Source of the DNA: JACMLD01 sp039916305
Lineage (GTDB): Bacteria > Bacteroidota > Bacteroidia > Chitinophagales > Chitinophagaceae
Direction of reading: 5' to 3'
DNA: 64,000 nucleotides
Assembly: GCA_039916305.1 (NCBI GenBank)
Contig: JBDSLR010000005.1
Coordinates: 1 to 64,000 of the forward strand
Shown here: piece after piece, positions 43,030 to 53,587 of the stretch
How the letters are laid out: each line of letters begins with the position of its first letter
How positions within the stretch are numbered: the first letter of the stretch is position 1
Made by a program: the position numbers and the translations under genes
Notes under the pieces: model-generated
The model's input: only the letters and a program-made list of their open reading frames with translations
What the model was told of the DNA's origin: nothing
Databases searched by the model: none

Positions 43030-45345
43030 TTACAAATTCACATATTTTACAGTAATCCATACATCCCTGTTGCGGCCCTTATCATCTGTACAGGAAATTT
43101 TTACCGGCCCTTCATCTGGTACAAAAAACTGCTTTTCCCCTTTGTTGCAGGACTTGTAAAATTTATTGTTGATATACCAATATAGCCTGCTGGCATCACT
43201 GGCTGCCCGGCAAACCAGTTGAAGTGGCTCCGGATGCTTTTTGCTGATGAGGTATTCCGTTCCGTTGGAAGGCGCGACGATGGTTGGCGCTCCTTCTTTA
43301 AATACTTTTTCGCACACCGGATTATGATGCGGCACCTGCATATAAGCTACCCTGTTATCCTGCATCCAGCCCTGCATGTCCGATGCAATCATCTTGTACA
43401 ATTTCTTTTTGTAGCCGGTAGCCGGTACACAGCTCTGGCAGTAAGAAATTTTTTCATCTGTGCTTACCATTATCTCCTGCATGTTATCGCATTTTTTTGC
43501 AGATGATACCAGCGGAATAAAATAATCGGTAACAATATTGGTGCAAAAATCATTTGGCGGCAGTCCGGTTTCAGAACATACCTGGCGGATAGCACAATCA
43601 TCTGGCTGGCTATACCATTCCTGGTCGCTGTCGTAATCAATGGTATTGAAAATTTTGAAGAGCAGGGGCGTGGCAATATTGGCGCCGCTCAGCTCCGGTA
43701 TACCCTGTGCAGAGAAGTTGCCGGTCCAGATGCCAATGGTATAATGCTTATTGTAACCAATACTCCAGGCATCTCTTCTTCCATACGATGTGCCTGTTTT
43801 CCAGGCAATCTTTGGCATGTGCTCTGTGCTTTGCCAGTTCAGTGGAAAGTCGGGCCGGTTTACTTTTGACAGTGTTTCATTAATCATAAAATTGGCGGGC
43901 GCCGTCAGTACCTTTATTTTTTGACCGACCGTGTCCGTCTGCGTGAAAGAAGGCTTAACATACATACCATCATTGGCAAAAGCGCTGTACAGTCCCGTTA
44001 GTTCCTCCAGTGTAGCACCACAACCACCTAATATTAAAGAGAGCCCCAGTTTTTGCTGGTCCTTTTTTATTTGCTGAAAATTACAAGTGGCCAGTTTTTG
44101 TACCAGCTTATCTTTACCCAGCAGACGCAGGCTTTTTACAGCAGGAATGTTTAAAGAATGTTCCAGTGCGTACTCCATACTTACATAGCCATTGAATTTT
44201 TTATCATAGTTCTCCGGCGCATAGCCCTGGTAATTGACTGACACATCTGTGATTACCATTTTAGGAGTTAGGAGGCCTTCATCAATGCAAAGACCGTACA
44301 AGAGTGGTTTTAATGTGCTGCCAGGTTGCCTGATGGCTGCTGCGCCATTCACCTGTCCGGCATCTGCCGTATCTTTAAAATTGGCAGAGCCAAGGTAAGT
44401 GATAACCTGGTGAGTCTGGTTGTCTATTACAATTACGGCGGCATTGCGTATGTTTTTAAGATAGAGCGTTCTTGAATAATCGGCCACCAGCTTTTCTATC
44501 TTCAGCTGGGTATTCATTTCAATATGGGTCTTAATTATATCTGCTCCTTGATTCTTTAGTTTGTAGGCCAGGTGCGGAATATATTTGGGTACAGATCCCC
44601 TTTCTGCGAGTAATGGTTCATCCAGTGCATCTTTAATTTCTTTCTGTGTGAAAAGTTTTTCTGCTGCAAATTTTTTTAGCCACCTGTTTCTTTCCTGCAC
44701 AATTACATCATTATTTCTGCCAATGACCAGTGTAGAAGGACGGTTAGGAATGATGGACAGCGCGGTGATTTCCGCCAGCGATAAATGATCCGGGCTCTTT
44801 TTAAAATAGAAAGTAGCCGCAGATTTTACACCCTGTATATTGCCGCCATAAGGTACCAGGTTAAGGTACAATTGCAGTATCTCATCTTTGCTGAAGGTCC
44901 ATTCCAGCTGCAGGGCACGAAACATTTCAATGCCCTTATTGCGATAGGTTCTTTTTTTAGGCTCCAGTGCCCGGGCAACCTGCATAGTAATGGTAGAGGC
45001 GCCAGAAGTTCTTTTAAGGCGAAAAATATTTTTTACTAATGCCCTGCTCATTGCAATAACATTAATACCCGGGTGCCGGTAAAAGTATTTGTCTTCTTTT
45101 TCAACGATGGTCTTGCGCAGCAGTGGTGAAATCTCACTGAGTTCTGTCTTCATGCGCCATTGCTGATCGCTGGTAAGAAAAGCATGTATCACTTCGCCCT
45201 TGTTGTCTGTAATGATGGTGGAGTATTCAATACTGGAAGGAACAGGAAAGATCCAATTAAGTAAAAAAAACAGGCCAAGCAGTGCTGCTGCAGTGACCAG
45301 CGCCCTTTTTAAAAATTGTTTTATATAGATATCGGTGATATTCAT
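43030..45345 (-). CDS. pbpC: Penicillin-binding protein 1C
   Basis: Bifunctional murein synthase of about 771 residues. One N-terminal transmembrane helix (ALVTAAALLGLFFLLNWIF); GT51 glycosyltransferase with VEKEDKYFYRHPG and GASTITMQVAR; transpeptidase with SxxK in QPGSTLKPLLYG (Ser about residue 343), SLN and KTGTSYGRRDAW; C-terminal BiPBP_C domain (PLQLVCRAASDASRLYWYIN). Start at the ATG 45345; a TTG at 45366 would add seven residues. Divergent from the alpha-2-macroglobulin gene, a pairing known in many bacteria, where the two are thought to repair and defend the wall together. Confidence 0.94.
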   Translation of the reverse strand: MNITDIYIKQFLKRALVTAAALLGLFFLLNWIFPVPSSIEYSTIITDNKGEVIHAFLTSDQQWRMKTELSEISPLLRKTIVEKEDKYFYRHPGINVIAMSRALVKNIFRLKRTSGASTITMQVARALEPKKRTYRNKGIEMFRALQLEWTFSKDEILQLYLNLVPYGGNIQGVKSAATFYFKKSPDHLSLAEITALSIIPNRPSTLVIGRNNDVIVQERNRWLKKFAAEKLFTQKEIKDALDEPLLAERGSVPKYIPHLAYKLKNQGADIIKTHIEMNTQLKIEKLVADYSRTLYLKNIRNAAVIVIDNQTHQVITYLGSANFKDTADAGQVNGAAAIRQPGSTLKPLLYGLCIDEGLLTPKMVITDVSVNYQGYAPENYDKKFNGYVSMEYALEHSLNIPAVKSLRLLGKDKLVQKLATCNFQQIKKDQQKLGLSLILGGCGATLEELTGLYSAFANDGMYVKPSFTQTDTVGQKIKVLTAPANFMINETLSKVNRPDFPLNWQSTEHMPKIAWKTGTSYGRRDAWSIGYNKHYTIGIWTGNFSAQGIPELSGANIATPLLFKIFNTIDYDSDQEWYSQPDDCAIRQVCSETGLPPNDFCTNIVTDYFIPLVSSAKKCDNMQEIMVSTDEKISYCQSCVPATGYKKKLYKMIASDMQGWMQDNRVAYMQVPHHNPVCEKVFKEGAPTIVAPSNGTEYLISKKHPEPLQLVCRAASDASRLYWYINNKFYKSCNKGEKQFFVPDEGPVKISCTDDKGRNRDVWITVKYVNL

Positions 45346-45586
45346 TTTCTTGCGTAAATGTATCAATTAACAAATCCTTATCTTACTAAATTTGCAAATC
45401 AGGGCTGCATATATCTACCTTTCGCCCGTAATATTTTATTACCATGCAAGCCCAGGGCCATCCTCCGTAAGTTCTCTATTTGTAATCCAGGTATTCTTTT
45501 TCCTAATAAAGAAAACAAAACCTGTTTGTTCTCATCATTTTTGTATTTTAACACGGAGTTTTAAAAAACTTTAACCCATCCTCTAT

Positions 45587-48500
45587 ATGCGTATTGCCAA
45601 ATCTGCTGTAATTCCGGTGCTTATCGGGATTATTTTTTTATATGCCTGTAATCGCCAGGCGGTTGCCCTTGATTATACCAATGCAAAAGATGAAGTGCCA
45701 CAATTGGGCAACCTTGTATTCCGATTCGATAAACAATTGGTAAAAGATTCATTGCTGAACCAGTGGGACTCCACCGAATATGTTTCTTTTGAACCAAAAA
45801 TTCCAGGCCGTTTCCGCTGGGAGCACGGTAATGAACTGGTGTTTTCTCCCGCCAGGCCACTTGCTGCTGCCACCAGCTACAAAGCAAAACTAAACAGCGA
45901 ATTACTGCGCTTTTCGGCCTTTGATAAAGTGGAAAAGGCGGACAAAATAGTATTTAATACGCCTGATCTGAAATTGGAAAACACCAATACCACCTGGGTA
46001 TTACAGGATGAAAACAGTAAAACAGCTGTTCCGCAGGTGGACCTCTATTTCAATTACCCTGTAAGCCCGGCAGCACTGAAAGATAAGTTGGTAGTGAACG
46101 CAGATGGAAAGCCGGTTAATTATTCCATGCAGTCTGTGTCTGATGATAATAAAATTTCATTAAGAATTGCAGGGCTTGCTACAGAAGACCGCGATTACAA
46201 TATTTCCATCAGGCTCGATAAGGGAATTGTGCCGCAGGGGGGCACCAATGCAAGCAAAGAAAAAACTGAGATAAAGGCGGTTATTCCTTCTCCGTTCACA
46301 CTAACAATAAATGACATCAATTCAGAAAATGACGGCACCACCGGTACCATAACGGTCAGGACCAGTCAACAACTCGTACCTGAAAACCTGGCTTCTTTTA
46401 TAAAGTTTGACCCGGCTGTTAAGTTTACCACAGAAATTACCGATGATGGTTTTAGCATAAGCAGTGATGGTTTTGACGCATCTAAAAGCTATGCGCTTAC
46501 CCTGGCCAAAGGCCTGCGTGGTAAAATAGGCGGCGTATTAAAGGAAGAATACAAAAATAATTTTGCTTTTGGTAAAATGGAGCCTGCGGTAAGTTTTGTA
46601 AACAAACAGGCGGTGTACCTGGCAGGACAGGGAAATAAAAATATAGAAGTGAAGCTGGTGAATGTGGCTAAAGTGAAAGTGATTATTTCAAAAATTTATG
46701 AAAGCAACTTACTGGCGGCACAGCGGAGTGGCTATTACCCAAAAGAAAGCAGCGGCAGCAATGAAGAGGAGTATGAAGGCGAAAGCGACGCAGTGGTGGG
46801 TGATGTGATTTATGAAAAAGAAATTGATACCAGGACCTTACCCAAAAGTGGCGCTGCCAAACTTTTTAATTTCAATATAGAAGATAAGCTGGCCGATTTT
46901 AAAGGCATTTACCATATAAAAATAAAATCTACAGAGGACTATTGGGTGAGTGATAGCCGGTTTATTTCGTTATCGGATTTTGGATTGATTGCAAAGGAAG
47001 GCAGCGATAAAATATTTGTATTCGTCAACTCGCTTAAAACAGCACAGCCTGTTAATGGAGTAAATGTGCTGGCATATGGCAGTAATAACCAGTTGCTGGG
47101 TACCGCCAGTACCAATGCAGACGGTGTAGCAGAAATCAACTATGCTAAAAAAGAGTTTGCTGGCTTCCGGCCGGCTATGATAATTGCAAAAACGGAAACT
47201 GATTTTAGCTACCTGCCTTTTAACAGTACCAGAGTGAATATGAGCCGCTTTGAGGTGGGGGGTAAACATATTAATACAACAGGACTGGATGCATTTATCT
47301 ATGCAGAACGTGATATTTACCGACCGGGAGAGAACATTCATTTTTCCGTTGTACTGCGCGATAAATTATGGAAATCGCCGGGTGAACTGCCGGTTAAATT
47401 AAAGTTCCTGCTGCCCAACGGAAAAGAACTTAAAACATTCCGTAAAAACCTGAATGAGCAGGGGTCGCTGGAGGGCAATGTTGATCTTTCAGCAGCAGCC
47501 ATTACCGGTAGTTACTCGCTGGAAGTATACAATGGCAATGATGTGTTGCTGGGCAGTCAGAATTTTATGGTCGAAGAGTTTGTACCTGACAGGATCAAAG
47601 TTACCGCTTCATTAGACAAAGAAAGCCTTGCCACGGGTGAGTCAGCCAAACTCAGCATTAACGCGGTAAATTTTTTCGGGCCACCGGCGGCCAACCGGAA
47701 CTACGAATGTGAAATACAGGTAAAGCAAAATTCCTTCAACCCTAAAAAATATCCACACTATGACTTCTCGATTGCCAACCAGGGTATTTCATTTGATAAA
47801 TTGGTAAAGGAAGGGAAGACAGATGAAGCGGGTAATGCCAGTGAAACATTTACTGCCAAAGAAGAATATAGAAATGCAGGCGTATTACAGGCTTCTTTTT
47901 ATTCAACCGTATTTGATGAAACGGGAAGGCCCGTAAGCCGCAGTGTATCTGCCAATATTTACACCCAACCGGTTTTCTTTGGTATAGGAGAAGATGGTTG
48001 GTGGTATTACCCGCTTAACCAGGCCATTAGTTTTCCTTTGCTGGCCATTAGTAAAACAGAGCAGCTTACCACTACCCAGGCGAAAGCGGAAGTAATTAAA
48101 CATGAATACAGAACGGTACTAACAAAAAGCGGTCAGTATTTTCGCTACGAATCACAAAAAGAAGATAAAATAGTAGCCAGCAATACTATTACAGTTTCAG
48201 GAGAGAAAACAAATTTTTCATTTACGCCGCGCACAGCAGGTAATTACGAACTGCGTATATACCTGCCCGGGGCTGCCAGTTATGTAAAGAAAGAGTTTTA
48301 CAGTTATGGCGGATGGGGTAGTGATAACAGTTCTTTTGAAGTAAGCACAGAAGGTAATATTGACATTGAGGTAGACAAGACCGCTTATAATACCGGGCAA
48401 AGTGCCAAGCTGTTTTTCAAGACGCCTTTCAGCGGAAAGATGCTGGTAACAATGGAAACTGATAAGGTGGTTTCTTACCAGTATGTAAACGTAACGGGCA

Positions 48501-50974
48501 GACAGGCATCACTGGATGTGAAGTTAACAGCAGATCACCTGCCCAATGTGTATGTAACTGCTACTTTAATAAAGCCGCATGATGTAAGTGATATTCCTTT
48601 AACAGTAGCGCACGGTTACCAGAATATTATGGTAGAGGAAAAGAGCCGTAGGATGGATGTGCAGGTGCTCGCCCAGGCGGCGGTGCGCTCACGTACCCAT
48701 CAAAAAGTAAAAGTAAAAACTGTTGCCGGCAGTTATGTAACACTGGCTGCGGTTGACAACGGCGTATTGCAGGTAAGTAATTTTGAAACGCCCCGGCCAT
48801 ATGAATATTTCTACGGTAAAAGGGCGCTGGATGTAAACGGGTATGATATGTACCCCCTGCTTTTCCCTGAGATACGTGCCCGGCTTAGTAGTACTGGTGG
48901 TGATGGTGATTTGGAAACCAGTAAACGCAGCAACCCCATGCCCAATAAGCGCATAAAGATTGTAAGTTACTGGAGTGGTATTGTAAAAGCCAATAGCAGC
49001 GGTGAAGCAGATTTTGAATTTGATATTCCGCCATTTAGCGGGGAAATTAGACTGATGGCTGTTGCCTATAAAAACGAAAGTTTTGGCAGTACGGAAACAA
49101 ATATGAAAGTAGCTGATCCGCTGGTGCTGAGCACTGCCTTGCCGCGTTTTTTGAGCCCGGGCGATACGGTAAATGTACCTGTTACCATTACCAATACAAC
49201 CGGTAAGGCTACTACGGTAGAAGCAACTTTAAGTGTAACGCCACCATTAAAGGCGGTAGGCTCTTTACAGCAATCGGTAAATTTGGGATCTAACAGTGAA
49301 GGACGGGCAATCTTTAAAGTTATTGCTTCACCGGCAATAAGTACCGGGAAAATAAAAGTTGAAGTAAAAGGTATGGGCGAAAAATTTGTAGATGAAACGG
49401 ATATAACGGTGAGGCCACCTTCAACCCTTCAAAAAATAACCGGCAGCGGATCCATTGCGGGTAATGCTTCGCAGAAAGTAACCATCGGCTTAAACGATTA
49501 CATGCCGGGCAGTGGTAATTATAAACTGGTAGTAAGCCGCTCGCCGGCCCTGCAGCTGGCCAACCAGTTTGCATACCTGGTAGAATATCCGTATGGCTGT
49601 ACTGAGCAAACAGTGTCGGCGGCATTTCCACAATTGTATTACGGAGACCTCGCTGATTTGTTCAATACAGGCAAGGCAAATAAAGCTTCTGCCAACAGCA
49701 ACATCCAGGAAGCCATCCGTAAAATAAAGTTACGGCAGTTGTTTAATGGTGGCATTACCTTATGGGATGGAGCAGGTACAGAACATTGGTGGTCTTCTGT
49801 ATATTCGGCACATTTTCTAATTGAAGCACAAAAAGCCGGTTATGATGTTGATAAAGGGTTGCAGTTAACCCTGCTGAATTACCTCAACAGTAAACTACGC
49901 AACCGCGAAACCATACTTTATTATTACAACCAGAAAGAGCAAAAGAAAATAGCACCCAAAGAAGTGGCATACAGTCTATATGTGCTGGCGCTGGCCGGCC
50001 AGCCAAATATCAGTGTAATGAATTATTATAAAGCCAACACAGCATTGCTGGCACTGGACAGCCGGTATTTATTATCCGCCGCTTATGCAGTAGCAGGAGA
50101 TAAAAGCCGTTTCCGTGAGTTGCTGCCGGCAGCTTTCACCGGCGAAGTATCTGTGCCCCAAACCGGCGGTAGTTTTTACAGTGATATACGTGATGAATCC
50201 ATTGCGTTGAATGTACTGATAGATGTGGAACCCGCTAACCAGCAGGTGCCGGTAATGGCGAAACATGTAGTGGAAAAACTTAAGCAGCGCAGCTGGTACA
50301 GTACACAGGAAAGTGCATTCAGCTTCCTGGCAATGGGTAAACTGGCAAAAGCGGCCAATAAATCTACTGTAACGGCCAGCATTAATGTCAATGGCAAAAC
50401 GGCGGGTAGCCTTAGCAGCGGTAGTGTGCAACTGAATGCAAAACAACTGGGCACCAACACGGTAGATATTGTAACTAAAGGTGATGGCAATCTTTATTAT
50501 TGGTGGCAGAGCGAAGGCATCAGCGCCAGCGGTACTTACAGGGAAGAAGACAATTATATAAAAGTGCGCCGAAAATTTTATGATCGTTACGGGCGGGGCA
50601 TAAGCGGTAATACATTTAAACAAAATGACCTGGTGATTGTACAGTTGAGCCTGGAAAAAATGTACAGCGGGTACATAGAAAATGTAGTGCTTACAGATTT
50701 GTTACCAGCCGGTTTTGAAATCGAAAATCCGCGTACCAAAGAATTACCCGGCATGGAATGGATAAAAGATGCCGGAACACCCACCGCTATAGATGTAAGG
50801 GACGACCGCATCAACCTGTTTGTTGATCTGACCAGCAACCGCCAGGTATATTATTATGCGGTACGGGCGGTTAGCCCCGGAGTGTATAAGATGGGCCCTG
50901 CCAGTGCAGATGCCATGTACAACGGAGAATACCATTCTTACAATGGGGCAGGAGTTATTAAAGTGGTACAGTAA
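45587..50974 (+). CDS. Bacterial alpha-2-macroglobulin with thioester motif
   Basis: A 1795-residue lipoprotein (LIGIIFLYAC, Cys about residue 21) in the large macroglobulin family. MG domains run through the first ~1000 residues; a YAERDIYRPGENIHF block marks MG3/4. The thioester motif PYGCTEQT has Cys at about residue 1338 and Gln at 1341, so this is the reactive type that can trap proteases covalently. The complement-like helical domain follows (about 1350-1600), then a C-terminal receptor-domain-like part. Paired divergently with PBP1C. Predicted role: periplasmic protease trap acting when the outer membrane is breached. Confidence 0.93.
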   Translation: MRIAKSAVIPVLIGIIFLYACNRQAVALDYTNAKDEVPQLGNLVFRFDKQLVKDSLLNQWDSTEYVSFEPKIPGRFRWEHGNELVFSPARPLAAATSYKAKLNSELLRFSAFDKVEKADKIVFNTPDLKLENTNTTWVLQDENSKTAVPQVDLYFNYPVSPAALKDKLVVNADGKPVNYSMQSVSDDNKISLRIAGLATEDRDYNISIRLDKGIVPQGGTNASKEKTEIKAVIPSPFTLTINDINSENDGTTGTITVRTSQQLVPENLASFIKFDPAVKFTTEITDDGFSISSDGFDASKSYALTLAKGLRGKIGGVLKEEYKNNFAFGKMEPAVSFVNKQAVYLAGQGNKNIEVKLVNVAKVKVIISKIYESNLLAAQRSGYYPKESSGSNEEEYEGESDAVVGDVIYEKEIDTRTLPKSGAAKLFNFNIEDKLADFKGIYHIKIKSTEDYWVSDSRFISLSDFGLIAKEGSDKIFVFVNSLKTAQPVNGVNVLAYGSNNQLLGTASTNADGVAEINYAKKEFAGFRPAMIIAKTETDFSYLPFNSTRVNMSRFEVGGKHINTTGLDAFIYAERDIYRPGENIHFSVVLRDKLWKSPGELPVKLKFLLPNGKELKTFRKNLNEQGSLEGNVDLSAAAITGSYSLEVYNGNDVLLGSQNFMVEEFVPDRIKVTASLDKESLATGESAKLSINAVNFFGPPAANRNYECEIQVKQNSFNPKKYPHYDFSIANQGISFDKLVKEGKTDEAGNASETFTAKEEYRNAGVLQASFYSTVFDETGRPVSRSVSANIYTQPVFFGIGEDGWWYYPLNQAISFPLLAISKTEQLTTTQAKAEVIKHEYRTVLTKSGQYFRYESQKEDKIVASNTITVSGEKTNFSFTPRTAGNYELRIYLPGAASYVKKEFYSYGGWGSDNSSFEVSTEGNIDIEVDKTAYNTGQSAKLFFKTPFSGKMLVTMETDKVVSYQYVNVTGRQASLDVKLTADHLPNVYVTATLIKPHDVSDIPLTVAHGYQNIMVEEKSRRMDVQVLAQAAVRSRTHQKVKVKTVAGSYVTLAAVDNGVLQVSNFETPRPYEYFYGKRALDVNGYDMYPLLFPEIRARLSSTGGDGDLETSKRSNPMPNKRIKIVSYWSGIVKANSSGEADFEFDIPPFSGEIRLMAVAYKNESFGSTETNMKVADPLVLSTALPRFLSPGDTVNVPVTITNTTGKATTVEATLSVTPPLKAVGSLQQSVNLGSNSEGRAIFKVIASPAISTGKIKVEVKGMGEKFVDETDITVRPPSTLQKITGSGSIAGNASQKVTIGLNDYMPGSGNYKLVVSRSPALQLANQFAYLVEYPYGCTEQTVSAAFPQLYYGDLADLFNTGKANKASANSNIQEAIRKIKLRQLFNGGITLWDGAGTEHWWSSVYSAHFLIEAQKAGYDVDKGLQLTLLNYLNSKLRNRETILYYYNQKEQKKIAPKEVAYSLYVLALAGQPNISVMNYYKANTALLALDSRYLLSAAYAVAGDKSRFRELLPAAFTGEVSVPQTGGSFYSDIRDESIALNVLIDVEPANQQVPVMAKHVVEKLKQRSWYSTQESAFSFLAMGKLAKAANKSTVTASINVNGKTAGSLSSGSVQLNAKQLGTNTVDIVTKGDGNLYYWWQSEGISASGTYREEDNYIKVRRKFYDRYGRGISGNTFKQNDLVIVQLSLEKMYSGYIENVVLTDLLPAGFEIENPRTKELPGMEWIKDAGTPTAIDVRDDRINLFVDLTSNRQVYYYAVRAVSPGVYKMGPASADAMYNGEYHSYNGAGVIKVVQ

Positions 50975-51055
50975 AACATGCTGCATGCACGTAGTTTAAA
51001 AACTATAAAACTTTGTTTTCATTTAAACTTGGCTACTGAGATAGGCCTGCGTAAA

Positions 51056-51763
51056 ATGATAGCTTTATCAATAAATAAGCCACCGGTGAAAAAAATAATA
51101 AGATATACAGTATGCGTTATTGCTGGTTTTGTAACGTTTGTATTGATGTATCTTTTTGCAGCTTATTGCCTTTCGAGGTTGACAGTTGGGAAGGAACACG
51201 GCCAGGCAGCTGATGTGGCCATTTATATCAAAACAAATGGGGTGCACACGGATATTGTTGTACCACTGAAAAATGACCAAGTTGACTGGAGCAATGAAAT
51301 CAGGTTCTCCAATGCCCACCTGCCTGACACAACCAATATTCAATACCTCGCCATGGGCTGGGGCGATAAAGGCTTTTACCTGGAAACTCCTACCTGGGCA
51401 GACCTGAAATTCAGCACTGCTTTAAAAGCAGCCTTTGGATTCAACACTACCGCTATTCACACTACCTTTTATGAAACCCCGCTAGAAAGTGCATCCTGCA
51501 AAAAAATCATGATTGGGAGTGGCCAGTATGCAAGATTGGTAAATTATATCACGGACAGTTTTAAAAAAGATTCAGCAGGCCATGTAATAAAAATTATTAC
51601 CAATGCAAATTATAGCAACGCAGACGCCTTTTATGAAGCAAAAGGGCGCTACAGTATGTTTCTTACCTGTAACACCTGGTCAAACAATGCGCTGAAAAAT
51701 TGCGGTCAAAAGGCATGCTGGTGGACGGCTTTCGATACAGGTATTTTTCTCAAGTATAAATAA
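51056..51763 (+). CDS. TIGR02117/DUF2459 family protein
   Basis: About 235 residues from the ATG at 51056; an earlier in-frame ATG at 50978 would add 26 residues, four bases after the macroglobulin stop. One N-terminal transmembrane segment (TVCVIAGFVTFVLMYLFAAYCLS), then the DUF2459 core: KTNGVHTDIVVP, MGWGDKGFYLETPTWADLK and a C-terminal FLTCNTWSNNALKNCG with a Cys. The conserved His and Cys suggest a papain-like or amidase-type site (inference). Function unknown. Possibly co-transcribed with the macroglobulin gene. Confidence 0.85.
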   Translation: MIALSINKPPVKKIIRYTVCVIAGFVTFVLMYLFAAYCLSRLTVGKEHGQAADVAIYIKTNGVHTDIVVPLKNDQVDWSNEIRFSNAHLPDTTNIQYLAMGWGDKGFYLETPTWADLKFSTALKAAFGFNTTAIHTTFYETPLESASCKKIMIGSGQYARLVNYITDSFKKDSAGHVIKIITNANYSNADAFYEAKGRYSMFLTCNTWSNNALKNCGQKACWWTAFDTGIFLKYK

Positions 51764-51835
51764 TATTCCGCTACCACGGTAGCGAAAAAAAGCCCAATTT
51801 TTTTACATCTTATCATTCAACCAAAAACTTAGTAT

Positions 51836-52231
51836 ATGAATCAGAAACCTTCTACGGCATTTATAGCAGCGTCATGGATTGCCCTGGGCGCCGGCGCTAT
51901 TGGTTACCTTATTGGTTTATGGCGTGCGGACATGCAGTTAAACGAAAAAGGCTATTATTTTACCGTTTTAATGTTCGGTCTTTTTGCAGTAGTATCATTG
52001 CAAAAAAGTGTGCGTGACAGGCTGGAGAGCCTGCCTGTTACCGATCTATATTTTGGTATCTGCTGGTTTGCCACCATTTTGTCTATTGTGTTGCTGGTGA
52101 TTGGCCTGTGGAATGCCACTATGCTTCCCAGTGAGAAAGGCTTTTATGCGTTCGCGTTTTTATTGGGTCTGTTTGGCGCTATAACGGTGCAAAAAAATAT
52201 CAGGGACGGACAAAACGTAAGGCAAGAGTAG
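51836..52231 (+). CDS. YiaA/YiaB family inner membrane protein
   Basis: A 131-residue membrane protein with two repeats of a two-helix unit: SWIALGAGAIGYLIGLWRADM ... NEKGYYFTVLMFGLFAVVSLQKSVRD, then CWFATILSIVLLVIGLWNA ... SEKGFYAFAFLLGLFGAITVQKNIRD. This internal duplication is the YiaAB signature. Function unknown. A small hairpin (cgctacc / ggtagcg, 51769-51784) precedes it after the DUF2459 stop. Confidence 0.88.
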   Translation: MNQKPSTAFIAASWIALGAGAIGYLIGLWRADMQLNEKGYYFTVLMFGLFAVVSLQKSVRDRLESLPVTDLYFGICWFATILSIVLLVIGLWNATMLPSEKGFYAFAFLLGLFGAITVQKNIRDGQNVRQE

Positions 52232-52295
52232 TAATAATTTATGCAGAGGAAAAAATTTTGCAAAAGCAAACAGCTTAATATTTCAACCTGTTTTT

Positions 52296-53354
52296 TTATT
52301 TTACACCTGCCAAAATTCCGTAATAAGCGGGTTTCCTTGCATAGTTAACATCAAAAGGCAATGGCCAGTCGGAACGCTTATAGGTGCCCGGTATCCAGGA
52401 ATCAGCATCGCCCACATTCCAGGTTGTAATACCATATTGCTGATTGGCAGGCAAGCTATAGTAAGTCTTTACAATAAACCTGTATTTCTCAGACTGCTGC
52501 TCTGCCAGGGTAGGGGTAAGGGTAAGGGCCTGTATATTGTCGGGGTTTAATGCGATGTCAAGTTCTGAAATATGCACTTTTAATCCCGTAGCAGCGGCGG
52601 CAGCTATGGCGGCTGCAAGGTTTGCATCGGTTTGGTTGTACCGGGTATGAAACTGCATACCAATTCCATCTACAGGAATGCCCCTTGTTTTAAAAGCCGA
52701 CAGCATGTTTGAAATGGCTATTCTTTTTGCAGCGTTGTATTCATTGCCGTAGTCGTTGTAAAACAGCAATGCAGCAGGGTCGGCTTCATGCGCATACTTA
52801 AAACAGCGGGCTATGTAATCGCTGCCAAGTTTCTGCAACCAGATACTGTTACGCAGTGTGCCGTTGTCTTCAAACGCTTCATTCACTACATCCCAGGAAA
52901 GCAGTTTTCCTTTGAAGTGAGCCACTACTGTCTGGATATGTGTTTTCAGGATGTTTTCCCAGGCGGCAGAATCGCCGGCAAAATTTGCAACCCAGTTAGG
53001 TAATGACTGGTGCCAGATCAATGTATGACCATGGATTCTTTTGTTATTGAGCTGCGCAAAATTTACAATGTAATCCGCATCAGTAAAATTAAAAGCATTC
53101 TGTGAACTGTGAACGGAACCAAATTTCATGGCATTTTCCGGGGTAATACTGTTGTATTCTTTTACAACTACACTGTTATACTTTGTATTGTTTTGCAACA
53201 GGCTGGCACTTACCGCTGCACCCATGGGAAAGGGCATCATTTTTTGCAGGCTTGTATCTGGTGGTGGGTTAATGGTGACAGGATTAATCTTGTTTTTACC
53301 GCAGGCAGCTGTAATCAGCCAAATGGAAAACAGGCATAAGCAATATTTTGTCAT
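52296..53354 (-). CDS. GH10 endo-1,4-beta-xylanase, lipoprotein
   Basis: Glycoside hydrolase family 10 enzyme of about 352 residues. I chose the ATG at 53354, which gives a lipoprotein signal (CLCLFSIWLITAAC); the longer frame from 53417 does not. Active site: acid/base Glu in WDVVNEAFED, nucleophile Glu in HISELDIAL; other family blocks are NSITPENAMKFG, HGHTLIWHQSLP and TTWNVGDADSWIP (a variant of the usual WG.DSW). Probably anchored facing outward or in the periplasm, cutting xylan. No SusC/D or other glycan genes lie nearby, so this is a lone gene rather than a PUL. Confidence 0.92.
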   Translation of the reverse strand: MTKYCLCLFSIWLITAACGKNKINPVTINPPPDTSLQKMMPFPMGAAVSASLLQNNTKYNSVVVKEYNSITPENAMKFGSVHSSQNAFNFTDADYIVNFAQLNNKRIHGHTLIWHQSLPNWVANFAGDSAAWENILKTHIQTVVAHFKGKLLSWDVVNEAFEDNGTLRNSIWLQKLGSDYIARCFKYAHEADPAALLFYNDYGNEYNAAKRIAISNMLSAFKTRGIPVDGIGMQFHTRYNQTDANLAAAIAAAAATGLKVHISELDIALNPDNIQALTLTPTLAEQQSEKYRFIVKTYYSLPANQQYGITTWNVGDADSWIPGTYKRSDWPLPFDVNYARKPAYYGILAGVK

Positions 53355-53529
53355 AATGAGCAATATTCTCAGGTAAATGTACGGAAGTATAACTGACCCT
53401 GCTATCAACAGGTGCATCGCAAATTCTCTGACATGCTAACAGTGGTCGTTGAAGACACCGGACCAGGGACCCTGGCCTGGTATCGTCACCAGCCAGCGAA
53501 AATTTGGAATACGGCCCTATCAACCGTAA

Positions 53530-53564
53530 CCCGATGGGCGGCCTGTGCAATGCTGCCCATCGGG
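53530..53564 (-). terminator. Hairpin downstream of the YXWGXW gene
   Basis: Perfect 10-bp arms cccgatgggc (53530-53539) and gcccatcggg (53555-53564) with a 15-nt loop, 24 nt beyond the stop of the minus-strand YXWGXW gene. No T-run follows on that strand, so it may be an mRNA-stabilising hairpin rather than an intrinsic terminator. Confidence 0.4.
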
Positions 53565-53587
53565 TGATGCTGATCTTTTAATATTCA

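Noticed and set aside
50072..50623. 183-codon minus-strand frame
   Set aside because: Lies wholly inside the macroglobulin gene on the opposite strand, with no supporting motif.
51769..51784. Hairpin after the DUF2459 gene as a terminator
   Set aside because: The stem is short with a 2-nt loop and is followed by A residues, not T, on the coding strand.
53450..53565. Possible structured RNA or tRNA between xylanase and YXWGXW genes
   Set aside because: Contains palindromes (accagg/cctggt and cccgatgggc/gcccatcggg) but no cloverleaf or known RNA fold; the last is better read as a 3' hairpin.
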